A stretch of DNA of 32,969 nt from CAZHRJ01 sp964534765 (GCA_964534765.1 CAZHRJ010000016.1:1-32969); one strand, 5' to 3'; numbered from the stretch's first letter, positions 1 to 8,412 are shown. Numbers and translations: made by a program. The notes: generated by a model from the letters alone, not told the origin.

Positions 1-821
1 TCAGGGGCGAGAAGCTGTCGAGCGGACCGATATCGGCGCGATATCGAGCCGCGCTGTCGAAGATCGAGTTATCGGACACGGCCGGCGCGATGGAGGAATT
101 CAAAATTCTGGCCGACCCGAAATCTCCCGATGCGTACTATCAGGCATGGTCGGCGCTCAAGCTGGGTGAAGTTGAATTTTTCGCGAAGCGTCCGAAGGAG
201 TCCGAGCCGCGCGTAAAGCGCGCCTGGGCGGGCCGGGCCCATCTGACGGCGGAGGCGCAGGTTTCGGCATACAAGATGCTGGCGGTGATGTATCTGGACG
301 CGGATAACGCCGCCGGATTGACTTTCCTGGCGGCGGAACCGGCGCCGGCCGGTGTCGAGGACGAGTCGCGGCTGGTCAAGGGCCTGGCGGCGTACGGGAG
401 CGGTCAATACTCGCAGGCGGCGGAGTTTTTAAAGCCGGTCGCGTCGAAGGAAGCGCGGGCAAAACGCGCCTATGCCAACTCGCTGATCCTTTCCGGAGAC
501 ACGCCGGCGGCCATTGTGGTCCTGGACGAACTCGCCGGCACTCGCGGGCCGGCGGCTGCCGCCGCCCAGCTGCAGATTGCGCGTCTCTATGACGGTTCCG
601 GCCGATCGAAGGAGGCGCTGATCCATTATTACAACGTGATCGACCAGTACGAGCCGGACGAAAACGGGGAAGTGGAGCCGGCGGCGCTGCTGGGCGTGGT
701 TCAGATTCATTCCAAGGCCGGCAAAATGGACAAAGCCCAGGAGGTATTCGGGCATCTGGCGAAGAAGTACCCGCAATCCAGGGAGACGGCCGAGGCAAGG
801 ATGCTTGTCAAAAAAAAATGA
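1..821 (+). CDS. TPR-repeat protein, 5' end missing
   Basis: The frame is open from the first full codon (position 3) to the TGA at 819-821, so the start lies outside the window; the ATG at 90 is probably internal. About 272 residues are visible. They are mostly helical pairs rich in Ala and Leu. The clearest TPR-like units are in the last 150 residues, for example around QLQIARLYDGSGRSKEALIH and the closing KAGKMDKAQEVFGHLAKKYP. Tandem TPRs of this kind usually act as protein-binding scaffolds in the periplasm or at the envelope. The next genes downstream encode a small exported protein and a TonB-like protein, and TPR genes often sit beside ExbB/ExbD/TonB-type energy transducers, so a role in such a complex is an inference. 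The partner and exact function cannot be told from this fragment. Confidence 0.8.
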   Translation, partial: RGEKLSSGPISARYRAALSKIELSDTAGAMEEFKILADPKSPDAYYQAWSALKLGEVEFFAKRPKESEPRVKRAWAGRAHLTAEAQVSAYKMLAVMYLDADNAAGLTFLAAEPAPAGVEDESRLVKGLAAYGSGQYSQAAEFLKPVASKEARAKRAYANSLILSGDTPAAIVVLDELAGTRGPAAAAAQLQIARLYDGSGRSKEALIHYYNVIDQYEPDENGEVEPAALLGVVQIHSKAGKMDKAQEVFGHLAKKYPQSRETAEARMLVKKK

Positions 822-883
822 GTAATGATCGGGGCGGCGGTATATAATATGGAGAAGAGACCCTTGGGGTGGAGGAATGGCGT

Positions 884-1246
884 ATGAATAGGATTCTTGC
901 CGGACTGTGGATTGTGGCCTTGCTGTGCGGGGTATCCGCCGCAGCGGCGGCCGAAGAGGAAGTGGATGAGATGACGATTTACGGGACCGACCGCTCGAAG
1001 ATCGACGTATCCGACGTCACGGACACCCGGGGGATTGCCGTGCGCGCCCGGGTCGACACGATCCATCTCCAGGACGGCATGGCCACCGGAGAGTCCCAGC
1101 TGGATCGGGAAGAGGGCCGGGCGGAGAAACCGAAGCTGGATCAGACGGACCGGGAGAAACCGGATCTGACGCCGGATGTGACGTTTCAAGTCGACTGGAA
1201 ATTGATGTTGCTCATCGGTCTTCTCGAATCCGCGGGAGCAAAGTAG
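884..1246 (+). CDS. small exported protein of unknown function
   Basis: I do not recognise this family. The chosen ATG at 884 has a good ribosome-binding site (GGAGG at 871-875, 8 nt away); a GTG at 869 in the same frame overlaps that site and is less likely. The 120-residue product begins with a signal peptide (MNRILAGLWIVALLCGVSAA, likely cut after an Ala-rich stretch near residue 22). The mature part is short, acidic and probably partly disordered, with repeated Asp/Glu/Lys around residues 65-95. It ends in a hydrophobic patch (residues about 104-114) that could dock on a membrane or partner. It lies 47 nt after the TPR gene and 12 nt before the TonB-like gene, so it is probably co-transcribed with them and may be an accessory of the same envelope complex. 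That role is inferred from position only. Confidence 0.7.
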   Translation: MNRILAGLWIVALLCGVSAAAAAEEEVDEMTIYGTDRSKIDVSDVTDTRGIAVRARVDTIHLQDGMATGESQLDREEGRAEKPKLDQTDREKPDLTPDVTFQVDWKLMLLIGLLESAGAK

Positions 1247-1258
1247 AGGACCGGATCG

Positions 1259-3018
1259 ATGTCTGACGCTCTAAATCGGCTTGACCGGGAGCGACTGCGC
1301 CGGGACCGCCGGTCCGCGGCATTTGCATGCGTGGCTTTTTACACCCTTCTCGCCCTGATCGCTCACCGCCAGGCGGCCCGGGTCCAACCCGCGCCCGTTC
1401 GGGTCATCCAGGTGAGATTATCCGAAGTCGACCTCACAAGGCCAAGTCCCCAGGAGCAGGCGGCGAAAGACGCCGCCAAGACACCGGCAGCGTCAAAGGC
1501 CAAATCGGAAAAGCGCCAGACCGTAATGACGAAGTTGAATCGGACGGAGCATCCGGAGATTGTGCAGCCCAAGGAGTATCAGCCGACGCAGCGGGCTCCG
1601 GACCTCTGGGCGGAGGATCGGACGGATCTGGCGGCGGATGCGCTGGCCAAACCAACCGCCGTTGAATTGCCCGCGCCGGCTCCGGACCCGCCGGCGCCGG
1701 ATATCTCGGAAAACAAACCAGCGCCCATTCAAAAAGAAATCTCTTCGATTGAGCAGAGCGCCGCCCTGGCCGCCAGGCGCATGGAGAACCCAAAACAGAC
1801 GCAAAAACCGGAGGCGGCGGAGCAGTACATGCCGCGCGATGCGGACGCGCCGAAAGAAGTGGTGCGGCGGAAAGCGGAGATCGATTTTCAGCCAGCGGCG
1901 GTTTCGAAAGTTGAGGCGGTGCGGTCTTCGGCCGCGGAGCCGATCCATCGGGCGGTCGCGAAAAAAGATAATCCGGTCGCGGACATTCCCGTGGTTCAGA
2001 CCGCGCGCGCCGTTCCGGTCGAGCGGGCGGCGGCGGCGCCGGACGGATGGCGGCAAGTCCGGGGAGACCGCGTCGCGGACCGGCATGCCGTTCAGGTCAA
2101 GGNNNNNNNNNNCCGCTTGACGCCGGCACCGGTGTTCCGATCCTGGCGCCGGCCGCCAAACCGCTGGAAGCCTCCGTTTCCACGCTTGAGCAGTCCTCGG
2201 TCGATCTGGCCCGGTCGAAGCTGGGGACATCTTCTGTGTCCGCCCGGCCGGTGTCTAACGCCGTTAGTGTTCCCAAAGTCGACGAGGTTCCGGTGGAGGT
2301 TGTCCGGCGCGAGGCACCGAAGGCGCTGGTTTTTCAATCCGGTCAGGCGGTCGACGGATTACGTTCCTCCGCAATGCCCGGCGTTGAAAAACTGCGCGAC
2401 CGCAGCGCCGTTGCGCATCGAACGGTGCCCACCAGCGAGCCTGTGGCGGTCGTGAGGGCCGAGCAGGATATGCCGGCCGCCCCGGCGGCACAGCCCGACC
2501 GGTGGACGGATCCATCGCGCCATTCTCAGCCCGCGATGGCCGATCGCGCCCAGATCGCGGCGCCGGCCGTGTCCCTGCCGGCCGCCGTTCAACACGGGCC
2601 GGCGGAAACATTCGCGGTCGCTCGCGCCACGTTCGACGTGGACATCGAAAACATATCCTCCGAATTCGACTTCCTGACGCTCTCCGAACACACCCCGGCG
2701 GCCGCGCCGGCCGAAGGCGCGGCGGACGGGAAGTCCGCCACGCCGGCCGGAAGCGACGCCGTGACACGCAGAAAGCTGATCCGGTCCGACCAGCCCCAGT
2801 TGCCGGGGTGGTATGAGGAAAAGGGGTTGAGCACCGTTGGCACGTTTCGAGTTCACATCACGCCCGACGGGGACGTCACGAGTGTTGACATTGAGAAGAC
2901 GACAGGATTCAAGGACATTGACGCGCGGTGGATCTCATCGATCATCAACTGGAAGTATGAAAAGGGTGAGTCCGGAGGCACGCGGCTGGTGAAAGTCCGG
3001 ATCAAGCTCAAGAAATAG
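1259..3018 (+). CDS. TonB-family energy-transducer protein, interrupted by assembly gap
   Basis: TonB proteins carry proton-motive-force energy from an inner-membrane motor to outer-membrane partners. The N-terminus has a short basic cytoplasmic segment and one membrane anchor (FACVAFYTLLALIAH, residues about 22-36). A very long Ala/Pro/Val/Glu-rich linker follows, and the last 75 or so residues form a TonB C-terminal domain (GWYEEKGLSTVGTFRVHI, GDVTSVDIEKTTGF and VKVRIKLKK can be seen). Ten Ns at 2103-2112 split the gene. The 5' part reads in one frame up to the gap and the 3' part reads in another, starting at 2113. I treat this as one gene with a wrongly sized gap, because both halves share the same Pro/Ala linker composition and together give a normal TonB layout. 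The start at 1259 has AGAGGA at 1245-1250. At well over 580 residues the protein is longer than E. coli TonB (about 240), mostly because of the linker. Confidence 0.85.
2103..2112. other. assembly gap (10 Ns)
   Basis: This is a run of ten undetermined bases inside the TonB-like gene. One base is left over in the upstream frame at 2102 and the downstream frame begins a codon at 2113. The true missing length should therefore be 2 modulo 3, whereas ten is 1 modulo 3, so the run is a placeholder and not a measured length. Confidence 0.97.
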
Positions 3019-3037
3019 GAAGGGTGAGCGTGCAAGG

Positions 3038-3664
3038 ATGACAGTGAGGGATTTTGTTTTGATCGGGTGTCTGGGTTTGTCTCTGATCGGTTGTACGCCG
3101 CCGAAGGAAACATTCCCCCTGGCGCCATCGGCGCGGGAGGGCGTGGAGATTGCCGAGGCGCGCGGATATCGGCTTGGAGTTTCGCGCCAGGCTGAATCGG
3201 ACGTATCGGTTTTCGGGCTGGTCCACGAACAGGTCATTGTCTTGTGGGTTCGCATCGAGAATTATTCCAAGTCTCCCGTGAGCGTCTCGCCCGATCAGAT
3301 CCGCATATCCGGCGTCGACGAATCCTCGCGGCCGAAGTCCCTCAAGATTTTTTCGCCGGGGAAGGCGGAGGCATTTAAAAATCTGGGGTCCAGCCTGGCC
3401 GGCGTTTATCAGATGCTGAAAAATCGGGAGGCTTCGCCCGGCGCCCGGCTGGCGGAGTTAAAGGCCGAGTGGTCCGAAAAGGGTATTGATTACCAGTCGC
3501 TTCAGCAGGTCCTTTTTTCCGCCCGGACGTTGCAGCTCAACGAGACGGCCGAGGGATATATTGTCGCGCAATATCTGCCGGCCGTGTCTTATTCAATTGT
3601 GATTCCGATCGGCCGGAATACTCACCGGTTTGATCTGGCGCCGGTACGGCCGGCGGCTTCCTGA
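3038..3664 (+). CDS. predicted envelope lipoprotein
   Basis: The 208-residue product starts with a type II signal peptide, MTVRDFVLIGCLGLSLIGC, whose lipobox LIGC places the lipid-modified cysteine at residue 19. The mature domain is about 190 residues. It has an early beta-rich section (VHEQVIVLWVRIENYSKSPV) resembling small immunoglobulin-like folds that hold exported proteins. It closes with another strand-rich section (YSIVIPIGRNTHRFDL). The family is not recognised. The gene follows the TonB-like gene by 19 nt and has AAGG just before its ATG, so it is probably in the same operon. A lipoprotein beside a TonB-type protein would fit an outer-membrane partner or a stabiliser of the complex, but this is only contextual. 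Confidence 0.75.
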   Translation: MTVRDFVLIGCLGLSLIGCTPPKETFPLAPSAREGVEIAEARGYRLGVSRQAESDVSVFGLVHEQVIVLWVRIENYSKSPVSVSPDQIRISGVDESSRPKSLKIFSPGKAEAFKNLGSSLAGVYQMLKNREASPGARLAELKAEWSEKGIDYQSLQQVLFSARTLQLNETAEGYIVAQYLPAVSYSIVIPIGRNTHRFDLAPVRPAAS

Positions 3665-3677
3665 AAAAAGAGGCCGC

Positions 3678-4580
3678 ATGTCGATAGACATCGAAGACAA
3701 ATCCGATTCGGAATCAAAGTCAAAAGCGGCGGAATCGTGCCGGACGATCATCGACGGTATCGAAAAAATCCCCACGCTGCCGGCGGTTCTCAGCAAGCTT
3801 CTCACCGTCCTTGAGGATCCCAAAAGCAACATCAAGAGTGTTTCCCGGCTGATCGGGTCGGACCCGGCCATGACGGCCCGGATACTGAAAATCGTCAACT
3901 CCGCCTACTACGGCTTTCCCCGCGAAATTTCCACGGTCGATCAGGCCATTGTCATTCTTGGGTTCAACGCCGTCAAAAGCCTGGCTCTTTCGGCCACCGT
4001 CGTTCAAATTTTCGGCGTCCGGGGCGAGGGCGCGTTTGATCTCAGGGCGTTCTGGGAGCATTCCATCGGCACCGGAGTCTTTGCCGACATGCTGGCGCGG
4101 CGGCTGCAGTACCCGTTGCCGGAGGAAGTCTTCTGTGCGGCCGTTTTACACGGCATTGGGAAGGTCATTCTCGACCAGTATCTCCACGCGCTGTTCATCG
4201 AGGCCGTGGCGATGGCGAGGAGCAAGCGCATGCCGCTGGAGCGGGCGGAGCGGGCGGTTTGCGCGATCGATCACTGTCAGGTCGGCGCGATGCTGGCCGA
4301 ACGGTGGAAGCTGCCGCTTCAGATTCAGGAAAGCATCCGGTTTTATCCGGCCCCTCCGAAGGCCACCGTCAATCCATTTGTGGTATCGATCGTCCATGTG
4401 GGTCACTACATCGCCAGGGAGATGGTCTGCGGCGACCCCGGCGACCGCGCCCAGCCCAGGGTGTCGGAGGAGGCGAAAAAGATTCTCAAAATATCGAGCG
4501 CGGACATTGACGACTGTCTGACGAAGGCGAAGAGCGAGCTATCGAAAGCCGAGGACGTACTGGCCGCGCTGGTGGACTGA
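3678..4580 (+). CDS. HDOD-domain signalling protein
   Basis: HDOD is a non-catalytic relative of the HD phosphohydrolase fold, used in bacterial signalling, often with c-di-GMP or motility systems. The domain covers most of the 300 residues. It opens with IPTLPAVLSKLLTVLEDP (about residue 31), followed by SDPAMTARILKIVNSAYYGF and ISTVDQAIVILGFNAVKSLA, which are strongly typical of the family. The later half has helices containing CAAVLHGIGKVILDQYL; the HD dyad position reads HG, as expected for a catalytically dead version. No receiver, GGDEF or other output domain is attached. The ATG at 3678 is preferred because AAAAGAGG lies 6 nt upstream and it clears the preceding gene (stop at 3664); an upstream start at 3630 would overlap that gene. 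A link with the downstream pilus and HD-GYP genes is possible but not shown. Confidence 0.93.
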   Translation: MSIDIEDKSDSESKSKAAESCRTIIDGIEKIPTLPAVLSKLLTVLEDPKSNIKSVSRLIGSDPAMTARILKIVNSAYYGFPREISTVDQAIVILGFNAVKSLALSATVVQIFGVRGEGAFDLRAFWEHSIGTGVFADMLARRLQYPLPEEVFCAAVLHGIGKVILDQYLHALFIEAVAMARSKRMPLERAERAVCAIDHCQVGAMLAERWKLPLQIQESIRFYPAPPKATVNPFVVSIVHVGHYIAREMVCGDPGDRAQPRVSEEAKKILKISSADIDDCLTKAKSELSKAEDVLAALVD

Positions 4581-4733
4581 CGGTCCCCAAACACGCGTTA
4601 CACTTTAATTGGAAGGATGAGCAACTCACGCCGGAGTACCGCAAACCGTTTGGCCACCTTGTCGTTAAGAATGGCGAGTATCTCCGTCAAAAAGCCGCCG
4701 GCGCCGCCGAAAATGAGATTTTTTAAAAATTAC

Positions 4734-4804
4734 CTGGGGTACCAGGATTCGAACCTGGACAGGCAGATCCAGAGTCTGCAGTCCTACCGTTAGACGATAC
4801 CCCA
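4734..4804 (-). tRNA. tRNA-Gln (anticodon CUG)
   Basis: Read on the minus strand, the sequence folds into a full cloverleaf. The 7-bp acceptor stem is TGGGGTA/TACCCCA and the D stem is GTCT/GGAC around a loop with GG. The anticodon stem is GCAGA/TCTGC with loop CTCTGGA, giving anticodon CTG. The T arm is CCAGG-TTCGAAT-CCTGG. The discriminator base is G, as in other bacterial glutamine tRNAs. The 3' CCA is not encoded and must be added by CCA-adding enzyme. The gene stands alone, opposite in direction to its neighbours. Confidence 0.97.
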
Positions 4805-4835
4805 ATTCACAGAGGGTCTGAGTCTACCACACCGG

Positions 4836-4864
4836 ATTTCAAAAAAAAGTCCATTCATTGACAA
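4836..4864 (-). promoter_or_regulatory. likely sigma-70 promoter of tRNA-Gln
   Basis: On the minus strand TTGTCA (4859-4864) is separated by exactly 17 nt from TGAAAT (4836-4841). The hexamers match the consensus at 5 and 4 of 6 positions. The spacer contains an A/T run. Transcription would begin about 25 nt before the mature tRNA, which is a usual distance. The same bases read on the plus strand give a perfect TTGACA (4858-4863) pointing at dsbD, but no good -10 follows it. Confidence 0.45.
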
Positions 4865-4883
4865 AAATCCTTCCGTCCAGTAC

Positions 4884-6746
4884 ATGAATGATGTGATCCG
4901 CCGCACGCTCTTCTTCGCTCTCCTCTTCATGATTTACAGCGCACCCCCCGACCAGCCGTCACCGGTCGCGGCGGAGTCGCTCCGCCCGGCGGATGTGGTG
5001 CGGATGTCGGCGGCGACAGAACAAACGCCGAATGAGCCGTCGGAGATTCTGCGCATCACACTCACCGTCCAGGTGGCGCCCGGATGGCATATCAACTCGG
5101 CGAAACCGGCGCAGGAATTTCTCATTCCGAGTACCGTCAGTTTTGAAAGCGCCGATCGGATTTTTGTCCGCGGCATTCACTATCCGCCGGGAATTCGCAG
5201 GACCCTGCCGGTTTCGGATCAGCCGCTTGATCTGTACGAAGGCGAAGTAGTGATCACTGCCAGAGTCCAGCCACCCACAGGCGGCCAACGGTCGACCCTG
5301 ACGGCGGTATTGAGATACCAGGCCTGCGACGAGGAAAAATGCCTGCCGCCGGCCGTTGTCCGCGCCCAAGTGCCCCCTGCTTTCGCGGCGACGGATCGGG
5401 CGCCCATGTCCGCACCGATGCCGGATCCCACTCCGGTCTCGACCCGCGCAATCCCGGCGCCGGCCATTGCCGCAATCCCCATCCTTGATACGCCGCCGTT
5501 GCCTCGTTCGACCGGCTCTTTCCCTCCGCCGGCGCCGGCCAACGCCGTGGCCGATCTTTTTTCGAAGCGCGGGCCGGCCGCGGCGCTCCTCGCGATATTC
5601 ATCGCCGGATTCGCCCTGAACTTGACACCGTGCGTCTATCCGATGATTCCGCTCACGATCGCCTATTTTGGCGGCACCGCAACCGGTTCGCCCGCATTCC
5701 GGGCCATTCTCTATTTTATGGGAATGGTGATGACCTACAGCCTGCTGGGCATCGCCGCAGGATTAACCGGCGGACTTTTCGGCGGCGTCCTTCAGCACCC
5801 GGCGGTGCTGGTGGGCCTGTCGATGCTGATGCTGTATCTGGCCGGCGGAATGTTTGGGTGGTTTCCATTTGGACTGCCCCAGTCGGTCCTGAATCGAGCC
5901 GGCGCCGCGGGGCGAGTGCCGTTGGGCGCGTTTGGCATGGGTGTCACCGCCGGGCTGGTCGCGGCGCCCTGCATCGGACCCATTGTGGTGGCGCTGCTGG
6001 CGTATGTCAGCGCGAGGCAATCGGCGATGGAAGGCATGATTCTCTTTTCGGTGCTGTCAGCGGGCCTCGGTGTTCCCTATCTGCTCCTGGGGTTTTTTTC
6101 AGATCAGCTGCATCGACTTCCAAGGTCCGGTTCATGGCTAGGCGCGGTGAAATGGGTATTCGGGTTTGTGCTGCTGATGATGGGGATTTATTTTCTGGAG
6201 CCGATGATGGATGACCGTCTGACAGGCCGTCTGTACGCCGTCATTTTGGCCGCGGCCGCGATCACCTCGGTCTCGGTTTCGGCGCGACAGACTATGGCGG
6301 TCAGACTGGGCGGATGGATACTGGCCGCGGCATTGCTCGGCTGCGCCTACGCGGTGTCGGCTCCGCGCAATGCGCCCGACGACACCTTCTGGCTCCAATA
6401 CGATCAATCCGCGTTTGACCAGGCCCGGTCGCAGGGTCGGCCGATCATTCTGGATTTCTACGCGGAATGGTGCGTGCCCTGCAAGAAGCTGGATCAGCGG
6501 ACATTCAGCGATCCGCGGGTGCGGGTTGCGCTGGATGGAGCTGCGCGGTTGAAGGTGGATGTCACCTCGTACGAGTCGCCGGAGTCGCTGGAGATTCGGC
6601 GACGCCACCGAGTTCACGGCGTTCCGACGACGATCGTTCTTGACGGCACAGGTGTGGAGCGCCTGAGGTTCGAAGATTTTTTTGAGCCTGATGAGTTTTT
6701 AAAACAGTGGTCGGCCGTTTTCCCCGCCGCGCGCAGCGCCAAGTGA
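4884..6746 (+). CDS. dsbD: thiol:disulfide interchange protein DsbD
   Basis: DsbD carries electrons from cytoplasmic thioredoxin across the inner membrane to periplasmic disulfide proteins. All three classical parts are present in 620 residues. A signal peptide leads into the periplasmic alpha domain, with the redox pair Cys148/Cys153 in YQACDEEKCLPP. A Pro-rich linker (about 172-225) joins the membrane core of roughly eight helices. Its two redox cysteines are in TPCVYPMIPLTIAYFGG (Cys250) and AAPCIGPIVVALL (Cys363). The C-terminal thioredoxin-like gamma domain has DFYAEWCVPCKK (Cys530, Cys533). The length fits the family (about 565-620). The start at 4884 gives a good signal peptide, although no clear Shine-Dalgarno precedes it. 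Its GTGA overlap with the next gene suggests translational coupling. Likely substrates are cytochrome c maturation or disulfide isomerase proteins elsewhere in the genome. Confidence 0.95.
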   Translation: MNDVIRRTLFFALLFMIYSAPPDQPSPVAAESLRPADVVRMSAATEQTPNEPSEILRITLTVQVAPGWHINSAKPAQEFLIPSTVSFESADRIFVRGIHYPPGIRRTLPVSDQPLDLYEGEVVITARVQPPTGGQRSTLTAVLRYQACDEEKCLPPAVVRAQVPPAFAATDRAPMSAPMPDPTPVSTRAIPAPAIAAIPILDTPPLPRSTGSFPPPAPANAVADLFSKRGPAAALLAIFIAGFALNLTPCVYPMIPLTIAYFGGTATGSPAFRAILYFMGMVMTYSLLGIAAGLTGGLFGGVLQHPAVLVGLSMLMLYLAGGMFGWFPFGLPQSVLNRAGAAGRVPLGAFGMGVTAGLVAAPCIGPIVVALLAYVSARQSAMEGMILFSVLSAGLGVPYLLLGFFSDQLHRLPRSGSWLGAVKWVFGFVLLMMGIYFLEPMMDDRLTGRLYAVILAAAAITSVSVSARQTMAVRLGGWILAAALLGCAYAVSAPRNAPDDTFWLQYDQSAFDQARSQGRPIILDFYAEWCVPCKKLDQRTFSDPRVRVALDGAARLKVDVTSYESPESLEIRRRHRVHGVPTTIVLDGTGVERLRFEDFFEPDEFLKQWSAVFPAARSAK

Positions 6747-7792
6747 TCCGATCGATCGGAGTTGCGTGGCCGCCCGGCGGATGGGTGGCCATCGGCGTGT
6801 GCGTTCTGGCGGCGCAGATGCCGGTGTGCGCCGAAGTCCTGCTGCAAGTGGCCGCGCCCGTGGTGGATCTTCGATCCGAGCCTGGGTATCCGGCGGCCGA
6901 CACGCGGGCGCACGATCCGAATCAGGAATTCCAGCTGGTTTTCGGTGAGCGGGTGATCGAGCGGGAGCGGCGGGGCGAGTGGGTCCGGGTGGAGAGTCTA
7001 GATCAATGGGAGTACACGCATCATAAGAAGTGGGAGGGGTATCCGGGGTGGGTGCGATCCGATGCGCTCCGGCCGATTGTCGGCGAATCACCGGCCTTTG
7101 GAATCGTCCGGAGTGTGTGGGCTCCGGTCTATTCGTTATCCGACCCCGCTCCGACCCTTCTTCGGGCACGCCCACCGCTCATTCGTCTGCCGCTGGGGAG
7201 CGTGGTGACTCTTCAGAGGCGTAGTGGCGGCGCCTATGAAACTTCCGGGTCCGACGGCCGGCCGGCGCGGATCGACCAAAAGCATATTGAGCCAATTTCC
7301 GGATCGCTGACGGCATCGATTGTCCGGCTGAAGGTGTGGAGGACCGCCCGGCGACTCATCGGCGTTCCCTACTACTGGGGGGGACTCAGTCCGGAGTCCG
7401 CGGCGGGGGTCGGAGTTGTGACCGGTGTTGATTGTTCAGGGATGACGCATCTGGCCTACCGGTCGGCGGGCATTCAGATACCGAGGGATTCGCATGAGCA
7501 GTGGATGATGTCCGATCCGCTGATTCGGGCCGATCTTGAGCGGGGCGATCTGGTCTTTTTAGCGAATGCCGACAGACCGGAAAAAGTTGTGCATGTGATG
7601 ATGTACGCGGGCGGAGAATTTCTCATAGAGGGACCCGGCACCGGACTGACCGTCCGGCGTGTGACATTCAAGCAAAAGCTGGGCCGGCGCCTGGCGTCGA
7701 TCGACTCGGGCGATCGCGTCGGAGAAAAGGTCGTCTATTTCGGCCGGGCGCGGCTGAATTCATTCCGTCAATCGAAATTACCGATACCATGA
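6743..7792 (+). CDS. SH3-domain NlpC/P60 peptidoglycan hydrolase
   Basis: This is a predicted cell-wall endopeptidase that cuts stem peptides (gamma-D-Glu to diamino acid bonds in characterised relatives). The GTG at 6743 overlaps the dsbD stop as GTGA and gives a product that begins with an export signal (WVAIGVCVLAAQMPVCA). It is chosen over an in-frame GTG at 6707 that would sit inside dsbD. Residues about 35-190 form SH3-like wall-binding modules (VAAPVVDLRSEPGYPAADTR is the first). The NlpC/P60 catalytic domain follows. Its entry motif is GVPYYWGG, the nucleophile is Cys231 in GVDCSGMTHLAYRSAG, and the general base is His284 in KVVHVMMYAGG. The layout resembles the DUF1175/YkfC-like SH3-SH3-NlpC enzymes used in murein recycling or remodelling. 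Coupling to dsbD may only be positional. Confidence 0.92.
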   Translation: MIRSIGVAWPPGGWVAIGVCVLAAQMPVCAEVLLQVAAPVVDLRSEPGYPAADTRAHDPNQEFQLVFGERVIERERRGEWVRVESLDQWEYTHHKKWEGYPGWVRSDALRPIVGESPAFGIVRSVWAPVYSLSDPAPTLLRARPPLIRLPLGSVVTLQRRSGGAYETSGSDGRPARIDQKHIEPISGSLTASIVRLKVWRTARRLIGVPYYWGGLSPESAAGVGVVTGVDCSGMTHLAYRSAGIQIPRDSHEQWMMSDPLIRADLERGDLVFLANADRPEKVVHVMMYAGGEFLIEGPGTGLTVRRVTFKQKLGRRLASIDSGDRVGEKVVYFGRARLNSFRQSKLPIP

Positions 7793-7797
7793 TTGCC

Positions 7798-7815
7798 GTC
7801 AGGGGAAATCCTGAC
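7798..7815. repeat. small inverted repeat before sod
   Basis: GTCAGG and CCTGAC (7798-7803 and 7810-7815) form a perfect 6-bp stem around GGAAAT in the 46-nt gap between the hydrolase and sod genes. There is no T tract, so it is not a typical terminator. It could be a processing site or a weak operator, or chance. Confidence 0.3.
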
Positions 7816-7838
7816 AGGGACTGAAGGAGGGTATGGAC

Positions 7839-8387
7839 ATGAGCAGGAGATCGTATGCCGCATGCGGGGCGATGGCGGTTGCGGCCATGATTTGGGGCGC
7901 GGCCTGTGTCGGCAAGACAAGCGGCGGGGCCGGGAATAAAATCCGGATCGCCGTGGCAAAAATTGAGCCGCTGGGCACAAACACAGCGCAAGGGACTTTC
8001 CAGGCACGGGCCGATCGAAAGGGCGTGGTGACCGTGGAGATCGAGGTGAGCGGTCTGACGCCCGGCCGGCATGGCACGCATATTCATGCGGGGAATTCCT
8101 GCGGGGATGCCGGAAAGGAGGCCGGACCGCATTGGGACCCGGGAAATTCCGGCAAACACGGCCGACCGGCCGATCCGCCGGCGGCGCATCATGCCGCGGA
8201 CATGCCGAACATTGAAGTCGGAGAAGACGGACGCGGCCGGATGACGTTTCGGACGACGAATTTCACTCTGGAGGATCTGTCGGGCAAGACCGTGATTGTC
8301 CATGAGCAGCTCGACGATTACACCGACAGTCCCGCCAACGGCGGCAGCGGATCGAGGATCGGCTGCGGGATGATCCGGGTGGATTGA
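7839..8387 (+). CDS. sodC: Cu/Zn superoxide dismutase, predicted lipoprotein
   Basis: This enzyme converts superoxide to oxygen and peroxide in the periplasm. The ATG at 7839 is placed 8 nt after a strong AAGGAGG (7824-7830); the ATG at 7833 is only 2 nt from it. The N-terminus has a lipobox-like AACV ending a hydrophobic stretch, so the protein may be membrane-anchored. The active-site motifs are all readable. GTHIHAGNSC contains the first copper-binding histidines and the first disulfide cysteine. HWDPGNSGKHG contains the bridging and zinc-region histidines. AADMPNIEV precedes the zinc region, and GKTVIVHEQLDDYTD holds the last copper histidine. SRIGCGMI holds the partner cysteine. The length of about 182 residues fits bacterial SodC. 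Its stop codon lies inside the -35 box of the next gene's promoter. Confidence 0.94.
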   Translation: MSRRSYAACGAMAVAAMIWGAACVGKTSGGAGNKIRIAVAKIEPLGTNTAQGTFQARADRKGVVTVEIEVSGLTPGRHGTHIHAGNSCGDAGKEAGPHWDPGNSGKHGRPADPPAAHHAADMPNIEVGEDGRGRMTFRTTNFTLEDLSGKTVIVHEQLDDYTDSPANGGSGSRIGCGMIRVD

Positions 8388-8412
8388 CACTCATCCATTA
8401 CAACCATATAAT
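8384..8412 (+). promoter_or_regulatory. perfect consensus sigma-70 promoter before the HD-GYP/pil block
   Basis: TTGACA at 8384-8389 and TATAAT at 8407-8412 are both exact matches, with an ideal 17-nt spacer. The sodC stop codon (8385-8387) is part of the -35 box. Transcription would begin near 8419, which is just 2 nt before the first ATG (8421) of the GAF-HD-GYP gene. The message is therefore either leaderless, or it starts at the next ATG (8487) with a leader of about 68 nt. Confidence 0.85.

Noticed and set aside
843..848. A perfect TATAAT before the small exported protein gene
   Set aside because: No acceptable -35 hexamer lies 16-18 nt upstream (the region reads GAGTAA), and the tight gene spacing suggests co-transcription.
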